A stretch of DNA of 64,000 nucleotides. Source: Sacculina carcini (taxonomy: Eukaryota > Arthropoda > Thecostraca > Sacculinidae). The DNA lies in NCBI GenBank assembly GCA_916048095.2, contig OU696575.1:9748968-9812967 (forward strand), given 5' to 3'. Both the position numbers and the translations under genes were made by a program. The stretch's first letter is position 1. Every line of letters begins with the position of its first letter. Under the pieces are notes generated by a model. It did not search any database and had not been told where the DNA came from. It was given only the letters and a program-made list of their open reading frames with translations. Shown in pieces: positions 50,976 through 62,554 of this stretch.

Positions 50976-52339
50976 TTACTTTTCCCGAGCCGTCGATCTT
51001 GACGAGGTACTGGTCGTTGGGCCTGGCGTCGACGACCACACCCGAGCGATCCCATCGTTTGGCGTGGGGGCCCGCTTGGTTTTGCACCAGCACTCTTGCG
51101 CCCGGCTCCAGTGGACTGAGGGGCGACTGTGTGCTTGAAGCTTCTCGGTTTGTTTTGCGAACCTCAGACGCAGGGCGTCTTCTTGTCGCTGCCAGGTGTC
51201 ACGCCATACTGGGTGGACCTTGTCACAACTGAAGATTTGGGTGTTGGGTGCCACGGGAAGAAGGTCGTGGGTGCTCCTGCCTATTTGCGCTGGGGAGACA
51301 CCCGTCGTAGGATCGGGGGTGTTGCGATATTGGAGGAGACCCGCGGCCCCGCTTTCCGATGAGACGCCACCGTCGGTGTCATCCAGAGCCATCAGGAGGC
51401 GCTTCATCGATTTGACGGCGACTTCAGCGCGGCCATTCGACACTGCGTGGTACGCAGAGGACAGCCGATGACGGACACCCCATCGCTTCAGTAGGTCTGT
51501 TGTTCGCCGGCTGTAAACTCGGGGTCGCCGTCGGTACTCAGCTCCTGGGGAACGCCAAAGGTTGCGAAGTAGTTCACGAGGGCTCTCTTGAAGCCCCTGG
51601 AGCCTGATGCTGAGGCCACGATGTGTGGCCAGCCACTGAATCGGTCGACGATCACCAGATACCCGACGCCTTTTGTGGTGAATACGTCGGCTGCGATTGC
51701 CTCGAAGGGGCGGGACGGGACTGTTGGTGTGGCAGGCCGTATGCGTGGTTGGGACGGCGAGGTCCGCCAGCAGTCGCAGCATCTGTGACAAGTGCTTTCA
51801 ATGTCTTTTGTTAGGCCGGGCCAGAAGACCGTGTGCTGGGCTCTGCTGTACATCCTGCTACAACCCTGATGAGCAGCATGAAGGACGCGGAGGACCTCGT
51901 TGAGTAGCGACGGAGGTACCACGATTCGTCCGCCGAGCATTGGCACGTCATCCACAGTGTACAGCTCCTTGCGGTGCTGCCAATACGGCTGGAGCTCTTC
52001 GGGCACATCGTCTCTTGATCCAGGGAATCCGCACCGTATGTATGATGTCAGCTTCGTCATGGCCCCGTCCGATGCTGTGGCGTTCTTAACTCGGTCGCAT
52101 GTAATTGCGCCGAGTTTGCCCGCGGCGCGCCTGGCTGACGCCACCATGGGTGCGTCGATATCACTTGCGGTTGTGTGCACCCGAAACGCCGAGAGGTCGC
52201 TTGGAAGTCTTGTGTCACCCGTGTCCTCTTGGCATGACGCTGGGTTGCGTGAGGTGGCGTCTGCTGCAGGGATGTCATTTCCCGGAACGTGTATGATGCG
52301 GTATCTCCACATGAGTGTCCGTTGCTTCAGACGAAATAG
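50976..52339 (-). pseudogene. G3 integrase
   Basis: Frame 1 (to 51488): the zinc site HAAHQGCSRMYSRAQHTVFW with CHRCCDC, the catalytic Asp in FEAIAADVFTTKGVGYLVIV and the second in ELSTDGDPEF. A frameshift near 51500 moves to LLKRWGVRHRLSSAYHAVSN with GRAEVAVKSMKRLL (catalytic Glu). A C-terminal domain follows (GARVLVQNQAGPHAKRWD and GVVVDARPNDQYLVKI in a third frame). All DDE residues are present but not in one frame. Confidence 0.85.
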
Positions 52340-53362
52340 TCAAGGATTAGCTATTTCGTCCAGAGCTCTGTCGGACAGTATCTTGACCAGTGGCTTGTGG
52401 CCGGTGGTGACCACGAGGTCGCGGCACCCTTGAGTGAAAAAGCGGCTATCCTCGAGAGCCGACGCCACCGCGAGCGCCTCGCCTTCGATGGGGGCGTACC
52501 GGGCTTCCGCTGGTCGCAAAAATCGTGAGCCCGCCAGTGTCACCCGCCATCCGTCTGGGCAGCATCCTGGGACTTTGGAATGACAGTCACAGTGCTTCTG
52601 GCGTAGCCAGTACCCCACCCCTGTCTGAGACCAGTCGGGGTTGAGGCACGTTCGGCGGTGGGGATCGAATATTTCAACACCCTCGGCTATGCCATCAACG
52701 ATGACCGCCTTGGACCTCTGGAACGCCCGCTCGAGTTCAGGTCCCCACTGGAAGCGGGTTTTCGGACTGAGCAGAGGTTTGAAGGGTGCCATCATGTTTG
52801 TTCTCCGGCCGTAGTGGGACACTTGGTTCACTAGGCCAAACCAGGCCCTGACGTCCGTGATGTTTGCGGGTCGATGGAAGCTGGCGATGGCGTCGAGATA
52901 TTTTGGCAGGGGCTTCACGCCACTGGAGGAGATGCGGAAGCCTGCAAAGTCGACTTCGGTATTCGAGAACTGTAGTTTCGCGGGGTTGAGGATGACTCCC
53001 GCTCTCCCTACGCGCTCCATATAATCGATAACGCGCCGCCAGTGACCTTCCAGGTCTTCGTCCCACATGATGACGTCATCGATGCATTTCGATTTTCTAG
53101 CGACGTCGGCAATTATGGCATCGTACCGTTCTGTGTACGCATCTTGAGATGCCATGAAACCCATTGGAGCCCGTCTGTACCGGTACCGGCCCTGCTCGGT
53201 GAGGAAGGTGGTCTTGTGTCTGTCCTCGGACCGGATTTCGATGGAGTGGTACCCGTTCCAGGCGTCTGTCACCGTCTTGAACACTCCTGGCGGGATGGAC
53301 CTGGCCTGTTTAGCTGGTGGGACGGTATGATGGGTTTCCTTGGTGCTGTGGCGATTGAGGGG
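52340..53362 (-). pseudogene. G3 reverse transcriptase and RNase H
   Basis: In the same frame as gag-PR. RT: FKTVTDAWNGYHSIEIRSED, then YRYRRAPMGFMASQDAYTER and the catalytic CIDDVIMWDED. Connection and RNase H: VRAWFGLVNQVSHYGRR, DWSQTGVGYW and PIEGEALAVASALEDSRFF. Bounded by nonsense codons: TAG at 53363-53365 (RTIDL-stop-PLNRH, expected Gln) and TGA at 52340-52342 (IANP-stop-LFRL, expected Arg). Both fit C-to-T changes on the coding strand. Confidence 0.88.
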
Positions 53363-55294
53363 CTACAGATCAATGGTGCGCTTCGGGGAACCATCGTGCT
53401 TCGCGGTGACCACCATGTTGTGGAGCCACGTCACGGGGGTGCTCGGTGGGACGCGCTCGATAACACCGAGAGCCACATCTCTTTCCAGTTGATCGGCTAC
53501 TTCTTCTTGCCAGTGTAATGGTACGTTTGGCGGGCGTCGGGTGACGGTCGGTGTCGTGTTCTCGTCCACTCGAATCGGCATAGGCGGCCCCGACATTGCC
53601 TTTAGCGGCTGGTGGGGGCAGGTGTTGAGTGTGGAAGATGAGTACCTGTCGACCAGCCACGCCTTCATGCTGTCCCGGTTTGTCATTGACGGGGTGAATG
53701 GGAGCCGGTGAGGGCGACCGGGTGGCATGGTGCGCATGGGGCAGCCACATGTGGCGGTGGCACCTGCGTGCGGGTGGCCCAATGGTGCCGATGTCGCCGC
53801 TACGGTGGACCCTATCTTGGGAAAGTCCTCTCCGACGATGCCCAGGCTGACCATGGCGTCCCTGCTCATGAAAAATCGGTCGGTCGAGTCAGTGACGAAG
53901 GCGACAACCGATGTGCGGTGTTCGTTATAATCTGTATCACGTCCGGACAGCGATAGCAGGAGGGCGCCGAGTATGTTTATGTCGTCGCCGTTCGCCGCGA
54001 TGACGCGTTTCGTCACGCGGCTGAGGTGCTCACGGCGCAGGTTCAGTCGTCGCATGACGGACAGGCCGAGAAGACATACTTGTGCCCCAGAGTCGGCGAC
54101 CACTGTGACCTTGGCTGACCTTTCCGGAGGCCTCTGGAGCTTTGATTGCCCGTATGCTGCCGTGTCGACGGACACCATCAGGTCCAGTGTTGGATGTGGT
54201 CGCGCTTCGGCCCCGTACCAGCTAATGTCGCTGTCGAAGACGCGATGGCTGGCGGATGAAATCGTCCCGCGACGACGATTGTCGGCAATGATCGGGGAGT
54301 CTTGGTTAAGCGCGACAGTTTCAACGGCGTTCACATGCTGAAACATGGCCTCTAGGGGCTCAGATGTTCCTCTGGTTTTGTGCGTGCCTTGCTGTCGTTT
54401 GGACTTTTTCCAACAGTCTAGGCAGCTGGTGAACTCCTTTAATTTTCCCCTCACCATGCCGAACTGTGGTGTCCGGCGGCTACATTGAAATTTTCTCTTG
54501 GTCATTTCCGTGTCGCGTGACGGTGTGCTGCTTGTCTGGCGTATCGAGACAGCTTGCCGTTTGTATGCGCTGGCGGCGACATTAAGGTTATCTACCGAGG
54601 TGGTCCTTGCTGCGATCTCTTTGCTGTCTATGGCCGCCACTAATTCGCTCAAGGACTTCTGGTCGAGGTTTGTTGACCCGAGGATGTCTTTGCGAATGAC
54701 TTCGTCCGATATACCGTTGATGAGAATCAACTTTACGATGTCCTCGGTGTAGTCGACCAGAGTTGTGCCGCCGCAGCCAGTTTTTCCGCATTTGCCGTGC
54801 TTCGTCCACTGGCACACGCCAGCCATGCCCCGAAGCCTGGCGATAAATTGACGCACTGGTTCACCGCTGTCTTGGTGGGTTTGAAGGAGCTGGGACCGCC
54901 GTGCACTCAGAGCTACGCCTAGCACTGTGAGATGCTTCATCGCGGCCAGTACTTCCTCTTCTGTTTTGTCGGCGATTTGCGCGTCCACTCGAAACAGTGT
55001 CGCTTCCAGATCTGGCTCGCAGCAGGCGATCAGTTGTGCGACCACGTTGCTCGTCGATATGTCGGTCCCGTTTTTGAAGACCGCCCATCTTCTAGTGAAA
55101 GCCGCCCATTCATCCTCGCCGATAGACTGCGTGAGGTTGGGCCGGCTGATCTGAGGAGGTTTTTGCCGGGAGCCGTCGGCGCATTCGTGCACGTTTCTCT
55201 GGTGCAATTGCATTAGAGCGATGCATGTGCTGATGTCGCGCGCGGTTTTCACTTCGGTGCATCCCCTCGCCTCACAGTGCAGACTAACCGGCAT
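53363..55294 (-). pseudogene. G3 gag, protease and start of RT
   Basis: Start MPVSLHCEARGCTEVKTARD. Residues 1-40 hold a Cys/His motif (CEARGC...CIALMQLHQRNVHEC) like a C2H2 finger, a feature of some arthropod Gypsy gags. The capsid-like part has RQFIARLRGMAGVCQWTKHG with a CGKTGCG turn. Protease: VTVVADSGAQVCLLGLSV near residue 400. The RT begins VPLHWQEEVADQLERDVALG and VVTAKHDGSPKRTIDL before the stop. Gag and pol are fused in one frame. Confidence 0.85.
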
Positions 55295-55374
55295 TTTTGA
55301 TGGGTGGAAAATCGTGGTCGATATTGACAAAAACAATAATTCGTTGTTGAGTAAAAACGACTAAACGAATATCA

Positions 55375-55493
55375 TGATCAAAAGATATCCTCACGCGGAA
55401 CGCCTGTATTGCCGATAGAGAATGATGTTCGCTGCAAACAGATATACATAAACAAACAAACAGATATACATTAAGTGAGAACGCATATGATCG
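55375..55493 (-). repeat. G3 5' LTR
   Basis: 119 bp. In element sense it is followed by TGATATTCGTTTAGTCG; no TGG-type primer site is visible next to it. From 55494 to 55734 I see nothing identifiable. Confidence 0.83.
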
Positions 55494-55766
55494 TTAAATG
55501 TAACGTTCACAAACACAAGGAAATAGTAAACACAAACGTACTCAGTATGTCAACACGCTAGGAGACGGTAATTGACAATAGCGGTGCTGGAAGACGCTGT
55601 TCTCTATGCGTATTGTGCGTACCGCTGGAATCGAGTACTCGATAGTGCAATGTCGAGTACTTGGGTGCTTACGTATTATTCAACAGAAGTCACTGAAGAA
55701 TCTGAGGCTGATGATGTTTTCTTAAGGCCTAAGTGACAGCTGCTACACGGGAAGAACCCGAAGCAT

Positions 55767-57594
55767 TTGTACAAGCATTTGTCTTTTTGCGACTCTCGCA
55801 ATACTTTTCTTTCCTCTCTCGATCTTGGAAAATCTGTATATTATAAAGATAAGCTTTCATTCCGCTCAAATTCCTCTGACTCCAGGTGGCACACCCTGAA
55901 ATCTATCACCGGTTTTTCCGAATCGGCTCCTTGCTCAATTTCTGCGTCATGTTTTTCATCTTTTTTCTGCGATAAAATTATCTTCGCCAGATCAAAGCTC
56001 CCTTCATCCTCCCTTCCTCTAACTTTTTCGTCCTCAAATACTTCCCTCGATGCCTTCTCACCTATCACACCTGCGATGACAATCAAGCTTCTAACTAAGC
56101 TACAAAAATCCAGGTGCCCCTCTGATCCAATCAACTTTCGTGTTCTCTCTGACTCCATCTTTCTGCTTGCTCCTGTGCTTACCCATCTTGTAAATACTTA
56201 TTTTCTTCATGGTAATTTCCTAGCATCTAAACACGCCATTGTCTCACCTATTCTAAAAAAAACCTTCCCTTGAATCCTCCATCCCCAGCAATTTCAGACC
56301 TATTTCTTTGCTTCCTCTTCCTTCCAAGCTTCTTGAGGCTGCCATTCTTCCTCAGCTCCGTCCTTGCATATATTCGGCCCTAGATCCATGGCAATCTGGT
56401 TTCGTTTCCGGGCACTCAACTGAAACTCTGCTCCTCTCTCTGCTTAATGATATACTTGCTTCTTTTTCCGTGGGTAATTCTGTGCTTTTCATTTCGCTTG
56501 ACTTTTCTTCCGCTTTTGACCTTGTGAACCACTCCATCCTCCGCCAGGATCTACGGCATGCCGGTCTTTCTTCCTCCGCGCTGTCTCTATTGTCATCCTA
56601 TCTTGCTGATCGGTCGTTTTCGGTACGCTGTAACTCTGAATATTCATCTTCTTCTCCTATTATTTCGGGTGTTCCCCAAGGCTCTCTTCTCGGTCCTCTT
56701 TTGTTTAATCTTTATGTTTCTTCTCTTTGTCCGATCCTCCGCACCTATCCTATATCTTTCCACATTTATGCGGATGATATCCAAATTTATTTCCCTTTTT
56801 CGTCCTTTAACAGTTATCTCATTGACCAACTTCTATCCAACATTGCTGCCTGGGCGACCTCCAGAGATCTCCTCTTGAATCCCGATAAGACAGAGTATAT
56901 TTTATTTCACCCTCCTAGGATCTCTCCGAACTGTCTTCATTTGTCCCTCTCCTCTCATATTCGTAGTTTGGGCATTGTCTTTGATCCTTCACTTGATTTC
57001 TCCAAACATCTTTCAAACCTTACCCGATCCTGTCGATTCATCTTGCGCCAACTCTACCCTATACGCCGACACATCGATGAATCCTCTGCATTGCTTCTTG
57101 TTAATTCCTATATCTTCTCCCGTCTCGACTATTGCAATTCTCTATTTTTTCACCTACCTCAAAAATCTCTTCGATCCCTTCAGTCAATCATTAACCTTTC
57201 CTGTCGATTCGTTTTGCGTCTTCCACCTAGGACACCAACCTCTGTACATATTCGGCAACTAGGCTGGCTATTAGTCCCTTCGAGGATCCATCATAAGCTC
57301 TGCTGTCTTGTATATAAACTTCTTCACTCGCCTTCTCCTCCTTCCTACTTACTTACCCTCCTACAGTGTAGCGAGCGATCTTCCAGTCGTCGTCCTGTAC
57401 CTCTTGTTTCTCCTCCTGCTCTTCATGAGTCAAACTGGTCAGCCAAGTCTTTCTACTTCTCTGCTCCCCGTCTTTACAATCAACTTCCTCCTCATGTCCT
57501 GAAGCAAAAATCATACTCCTCATTCTCTTTTGCTCTGCAAAATTTTTTGCTATCTTTGCCCACACCTCTAACTCCTCCATTCCTACAGCACTAA
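55767..57594 (+). pseudogene. L2-like reverse transcriptase, one frameshift
   Basis: The first frame ends at ...SPILKKTFP near 56272. The next frame picks up as the RT fingers PLPSKLLEAAILPQLRPCI, so about one base is lost near 56270. RT blocks: WQSGFVSGHSTETLLLSLLN, then ISLDFSSAFDLVNHSIL, SGVPQGSLLGPLLFNLYVSS and the catalytic IYADDIQIY. A long C-terminal region has LDYCNSLFFHLPQKSLRSLQ and HIRQLGWLLVPSRIHHKLCC. This is the L2/CR1 group. The fragment at 38115-38507 is from the same family. Confidence 0.88.
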
Positions 57595-57864
57595 TTCTTG
57601 TTCTCTCTACATTCGTTTTTCTTGGTTACCAGTGTTAATCTATGATGTGATGTGTGATGTGATGTTTGTTACTGTGTAAGATATTTCTTTTGCTGTTTTA
57701 TACTCGTTTTTCTCTTTTTTATCATGTGTGTTATTTTTGCCGGCTCATTTATTTTCCATCTATGAGCTAATACTCCTTTATATTGTTCGCACCAGTTTAT
57801 CTCTTTTACGCGCCTCTGCTCTACTTGGCGCTATATCAAATACATGTTTGTTTGTTTGTTTGTT
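55767..57864 (+). mobile_element. 5'-truncated L2-like LINE inserted in the SINE
   Basis: Contains the EN-RT linker region, a full RT and a 3' UTR of about 260 bp ending in (TTTG)n near 57847-57862. A short duplication (AAGCATTTGT / AAGCATTTGT near 55761 and 55773) at the 5' junction may come from target-primed insertion. The 5' truncation is the normal LINE pattern, unlike the 3'-truncated elements in the first 13 kb. Confidence 0.82.
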
Positions 57865-58080
57865 ACACACAGGCGTGTCCCGTGCAGCTCGCTGCCACCG
57901 CAGAACCGACCCTCTCCACGCTATGGCGCCACAAGGACGAAAGACGTATTAGAGAGGGCCACCTCCCCAGAATGCATGTCAAAACTCATCACTGATATCT
58001 GGTACTATTTTCTGCTGGGTGGACAGGGGCTGTGGGATTATAGAATTCACCCAATGAAATTCTGCTCCGCCGGGCTCTAA

Positions 58081-58555
58081 TTCAGCACGAGAGTTCTTAT
58101 TCGGTAATATTGAACTGTTCCAGTACGTATACGAACAGTTTTATGTTTGCATTTTTCCATATTTGTAGTTTTTCTACCAGCCTTCCTAATCTTTTTCTCT
58201 TTTCGCTCTCAGTTCCTCTCTTCAACATTTTGTTCTCTCTTTTTTTACAAGCGACAGCAACAAACAATGGTACATATAAGAAAAACGTGGAGTTTTTTGC
58301 TATCGGGGACAGAAGCCATTGGCTTGTTTTGCCTCAAAAAATTAAAAAAGACTGTAAACATGAGAAAATACAGAGATAGATAGAAAAAGAAAAAAGTGAG
58401 TTCGGTTGATCACAACAATTATCAATTTGGTTGGACGTTCAGTCATGGTTATACACACAGTTTACAGAAACACATCCACAAACAAACAGAATTCACTTAT
58501 GGTTCACGATTCTCGGTCATCTACATCCGTGGGACTTGAAATTATATGATCATTG
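58081..58555. other. Spacer between SINE and G2
   Basis: T-rich then A-rich sequence without a supported gene. It ends CATTG, the left target duplication of G2. Confidence 0.5.
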
Positions 58556-59009
58556 TGTAATGTGAACGATGTATTTAATGAGAATTAGATCGATGATATG
58601 AAACTGGAAATAAAGCCGCATAATAGTTCAGACGACGCCAGCAAAGAACACGGAGAAGAATACGGCACACAAGGTCCTCTCACACTCGCACGTAAAACCC
58701 CTAGACACACGCACACGCGAAAAGCACTGAAGCAACTATCGCCGCACAAAACACCGCACACTGAACCAACGCAACACCAAAACTCTCACTGACTCGTCAC
58801 ATTCTCGCTGACGCAATCAAATGTCACTCACGCACACACGAACATACAAACACACACGCGCATACACACACATGTTCAGTTGCACGCGCATGACATTCGA
58901 GGCACCTACAGTAACCTTCCCAATAACAAGTCCAATAGTGCACGCGCACGCTTACAAACTCTTACACACATATACAAATATACAACAATTAATACATGCA
59001 CTAACCACA
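58556..59009 (-). repeat. G2 3' LTR
   Basis: 454 bp, rich in CACAC. In element sense it starts TGTGGTTAGTGCATG and ends ACATTACA. Preceded in element sense by CACGGGGGCG. Confidence 0.88.
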
Positions 59010-59969
59010 CGCCCCCGTGATGTCTTCATCTCCAACGTGGTAACCTTCCATCCACCGAGGTCTGCGCCTTTCTCTTACGTGCCTGCCTTGATGCTCTTCA
59101 CCGAAACTCCGCATCTCCGTTTCACCAGTAGTACGCCGCGCCTCGCTTTCGTCCTCTTCGTCCGATTCATCCGCAAACAAGCGCCGCACGTCTAAGACGT
59201 TGCGCGGTGTGCCATCGACATCAATATTACGGGAAGATGTCACACCAGTAACTCTCCCTCTGCGCCAATGTGTGGTGCATCTCGCTCCAGGTGGTTTCAC
59301 CAGCACCTCATCTCCCACTCGCCAGCCACTGTCTTCTTTCCGAGAACCCTCAACAGGAGTCATGGGAAGTCTCCACTCATAGCGGTACAGCCCGCGTGCT
59401 GGAGCCGTCTCAGGGTCGGCGATATTCTTTGGTGCCATGTTTATGATCCCGTTTCCCGTAGGTCGATAAGCTGCTCGATACCTTCTGACGACACCCCACT
59501 TGTCACACAGCTCTGCCAGTACAGACGATCGGAACGCGGCACTGTTGTCCAGCAAAAGTTCATCCGGAGGTCCTCTTTCGAGAAACACGTCGTTCAGGAT
59601 CCTCACAACGTCGGCGGAGTTCTCGGAGCGCGCCCTTTTCCATAGCGCAAAGCGACATGGGCCGGAATCCACAATAGTCACATAACACTGGCCCTTGTAC
59701 CCTGTAGCATCCACCGAAAAGCGACTCCAATTATTTTCCACACTAATTTCGCCAGGAGCGTGTCTTACTTGCGCTGGATCCACCGACTGACAACGCAAAC
59801 ATATTTTCACACAGTCCTCCGTTTCTTTTTTGGTCACTTTGGGATCTACCATTCTACTCAGCGCCAAGGTTCTGTCGACACCAAAATGATGCAGACCATG
59901 TAACTCTTCCACCGTCATAAGACCCGTCTCATTATTTGCCTCAGATATCCGTAGCCACGACCTCGGCAC
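59010..59969 (-). pseudogene. G2 integrase
   Basis: Starts within the join to RNase H (PRSWLRISEANNETGLMTVE), then a zinc site LHGLHHFGVDRTL with CLRCQSVDP. Catalytic Asp in FSVDATGYKGQCYVTIVDSG, the second in ELLLDNSAAFRSSVLAELC. The Glu region reads YRPTGNGIINMAPKNIAD: the expected GNGIAERMHR is changed and shortened, so the third catalytic residue is lost. C-terminal PRNVLDVRRLFADE matches G1 PRHVLDIRRLFIED. Confidence 0.85.
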
Positions 59970-60219
59970 CCTGGTGAGTGCATCCGCCTTGTTATGTTCT
60001 CACCTAACGTAAGATGCTGATATTCTCAGACCGTGTTCATCAGCCAGATCACTCAACACGCCAAGCCTGCGTTTGATCAACATTTCAGCCGCACTGCTGC
60101 TCTTCATCCGGCTCTCGCCGTTTAGCACCGATTTCAGCCATCCAAGCATCCGTTTTCACCTCGATCTGCTGAATACCCCATTTCACCGCTAGGTTGACTC
60201 CTCTCAACACGGCGTCCAT
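59970..60219 (-). pseudogene. G2 RNase H remnant
   Basis: Frame-broken sequence in which MDAVLRGVNLAVKWGIQQIE and HNKADALTRVPRSW can be read, corresponding to G1 LDAVLKGINLALKWDLKVIE and KNKADVLTRVPKTW. The stop at 60220-60222 replaces the catalytic Glu codon region, and there are further stops and indels. Confidence 0.75.
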
Positions 60220-61881
60220 CTAGACAACGTTGATGTGATGTGCATCACCTGACTTTCGCAGCCACGACGCGTCTTCTGCTACCTCGCCGTCCACCTCAAG
60301 AATTACTCCTAGAGCAAGACTGCTAGCATCACACCAGACGGTTCCTTTCAGCTTGTCAGTTACATGCCATCTGCCACGCACTGGATCATTCGACAGAACT
60401 TTCTTCAGCATTTCTCGTGCCATTACCAAAGTCTCACAGCTCACGCTTTCATCCCAATCAATATTTTGTGTCGGTGTTTTCACAAAACTAGCGGCAACCC
60501 TCAACCACCGAGCCATAGGATAGTGCCCAACTAGTCTACCGCACAAGGAAAACAGTTGTCTCTTGGTCGTGCCATCTTCTACATCATCCGGAAGTTCATT
60601 CCCTCTGCTGAAAACCAAAACACCTCTGTCTACTCTCAAATTCAGTCCAAGTGCTCGACCATTTCCCATGTCTTCAGGTACCTTCGCCTCCAAACCGTAC
60701 TTTTTCAAATGATTGATGACATCGGCGGCGCTCATAACACTCTCCTTTACCAGAATATCATCTATATACGAGCCCGTTCCTGACTGGATTCGTTCGTTCA
60801 TGCTCAATACCTTCCTTAAAATCTTCGTCATCACCCGGGGTGCACAACTAAGACCGAATCCCAGTCTCGTTAGACAGTACCTGTGCCCATTTAACTCGAC
60901 TTGCTGGTACTGCCATAAAGTTTCATACATTTTGATCTGCAGATAAGACGTTTTCAAGTCGACCAATTTTAGCGGGCCTGGCCACCTGCGCCAGCCGCGC
61001 AATGTCTCTTCACACACCGGAGCGTCGAACCCACTGTGACTCTCAACGTACTTATTGAGTTCGCGGTAGTCAATCACCGGCCTCACATTTTTCTTATTCG
61101 GTTGATCAACGGCCATCAACGGAAGTATGCCCCCGGTCATTCCACAAGGGATCAACCAGCCCTGTGATATCCATCTCCGAATCTCTTCGTCAAATCTATC
61201 CTTCAACTCGGGCTTCCTTGCACTGCTGTAACTACCGACAACGTTTCTGAGCACCGAGGACCCGTCGCACCATTTCCACTTCACTGTCCACGAGTCACCA
61301 TCGAATCTAGCCTCAAAATCACAGTCATCTATCTTCAGTTCATCCGACGGACACACCTCAGTTTTTGCTATTCTCGGAACAGCACCTGCAATCACACTGC
61401 ACACCGGACCGCCATTAGGCACCGAACATTCTCTAGGCCCCAATACTACACCACGCTCGTCCACATATACGCCCCCGAGCCTCGCAACGACGTCCATGCC
61501 GAGAATCATTTCAATCTCGCCCAATAGATCGTTAGCCACTATCACAGGCAACCAGAGTTCCACGCCACCTACAGCCACTCGCACCTTGTCCGTACCAGCA
61601 CACGGCACTCTACGACCATCGACGGTAGTCACGCTGCAGCTGCCACGCGCATTTGCAGCAATCGATCGAGACACGATCGACATTGTGCAGCCCGTGTCCA
61701 TCACAGCATGCACATTTCTACCATTGACTACCGCTGGTACACGCGGAAGCGCCATTACTGACTGGTCAGTGGGAGAGCTGCTGGCGCACCAGATCTCCCC
61801 TCGTCGTTTCCCGTCTGTTGTGTTATTTCTTGTTCGCGAGGACAGTTTCGCCTTAGATGCGGTCCCCCGCTTCCGAAACAT
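60220..61881 (-). pseudogene. G2 protease and reverse transcriptase
   Basis: 553 aa open. Protease: HAVMDTGCTMSIVSRS. RT: KNVRPVIDYRELNKYVESHS, then LKLVDLKTSYLQIKMYETLW, CLTRLGFGLSCAPRVMTKIL and the catalytic GSYIDDILVKE. The frame reaches the RNase H start VWCDASSLALGVI and stops at INVV. RT blocks match G1 closely. Read in the -1 frame relative to gag, like G1. Confidence 0.88.
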
Positions 61882-62534
61882 TCAAATGGGCGACGCACAT
61901 TTTGCAATGAACCAACGCTGCTCCGCGCATTGCAGTACCTTGCGAGATGAGGACCACCACAATTGAAACACCTTCTCTGCGACGAATATTGTATTTTCTC
62001 ATTGCGATAGTGTTGCGTGTTTCGTGCCACCATCGCATCGTACTACCCTCGCCGATCTCTGACAAAAGGATGCGTGCACGCTCGACGACCGACGCCAAAG
62101 CAATTGTTGTCAAATTCGGCATGGTTCTCAATCCTCGTGAGACCTCACGCGGAAATCCCACCACAAAAGCGTTCTTGAGAACGTTGTCACACTCAATATT
62201 AGCAAGCTTAGCAAGTCGCCTCAGGCTCGCCATATAAACATCGGCTGGCTCTCCCTTCCACTTGCACGCGGTGAACATTTCGTATGCCGAGAACCTGTCT
62301 GTAGCGAAAGCGTCCAACAGTGATCGTTTGATCTCCGAATACACACACTTTTTGACCTCATCCATTTCACAGAACACTGCGTACGCCGGGCCATCGAGGA
62401 ACGGAGGCTCGACGGTCTCCAGGGCGTCGATCTTCCGTAGTTCTGCCACTCTATCAAACTTGTCGATCTATTGCACGACATCCTGGCTGCCGTCAAACGG
62501 CCGTACAATGTCATGCAGCTTTAGATTCGCCATA
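61755..62534 (-). pseudogene. G2 gag
   Basis: Start MANLKLHDIVRPFDGSQDV at the ATG complementary to 62532-62534. A TAG follows where G1 has the Trp of NDWLDKFD. The frame then reads LDAFATDRFSAYEMFTACKW and NAFVVGFPREVSRGLRTMPN. It shifts near 61985 to the knuckle region CFNCGGPHLARYC and CFGSGGPHLRRNC. The end QQTGNDEGRSGAP carries the frameshift heptamer. Confidence 0.85.
61806..61812 (-). promoter_or_regulatory. G2 -1 frameshift heptamer GGGAAAC
   Basis: gag phase ACG GGA AAC GAC; slippage gives GGG AAA CGA in pol. Same heptamer and same phase as in G1 at 28888-28894. Confidence 0.78.
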
Positions 62535-62554
62535 TCTAAGTGCCGAAATAGCTT
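62535..62554 (-). promoter_or_regulatory. G2 putative primer-binding site, complementary to the 5' end of tRNA-Phe
   Basis: Sense strand after the 5' LTR: AGCTATTTCGGCACTTAGAT, then the gag ATG. The first 13 bases equal those of G1; the rest differs, so selection on exactly this block is plausible. Confidence 0.62.

Larger units (their letters stand above)
50721..55493 (-). mobile_element. Gypsy LTR retrotransposon G3 with short (119-bp) LTRs
   Basis: The LTR-like copies 50721-50839 and 55375-55493 differ at two positions that I can see. The interior holds one long gag-pol frame of about 1270 codons broken by two nonsense codons and a late frameshift. The LTR ends (TGATCA... and ...TGATCG) are only weakly inverted, and the 5-bp flanks differ (GAAGT and TTAAA), so borders are provisional and recombination is possible. 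A related intact element would have a fused gag-pol without frameshifting. Confidence 0.85.
55735..58075 (-). mobile_element. tRNA-derived SINE, inverted, split by a LINE
   Basis: The right part (57865-58075) and left part (55735-55770) together match the body of the SINE at 14943-15275, reversed. Right: GCCCGGCGGAGCAGAATTTC, TGGCGCCATAGCGTGGAGAG and CGGTGGCAGCGAGCTG (read on the minus strand). Left: CCGTGTAGCAGCTGTCAC. The tRNA head is missing, so this copy is 5'-truncated just inside the B box. The L2-like LINE occupies the gap. Confidence 0.85.

Noticed and set aside
50716..55498. Target-site duplication for the Gypsy element G3
   Set aside because: The flanking bases GAAGT and TTAAA differ, and the LTR ends are not clearly TG...CA, so no duplication can be claimed.
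58598..59195. Plus-strand ORFs within the G2 LTR, repeated at 62596-63042
   Set aside because: The same peptide appears in both LTR copies (KLEIKPHNSSDDASKEHG); it reflects LTR sequence, and the element is coded on the other strand.
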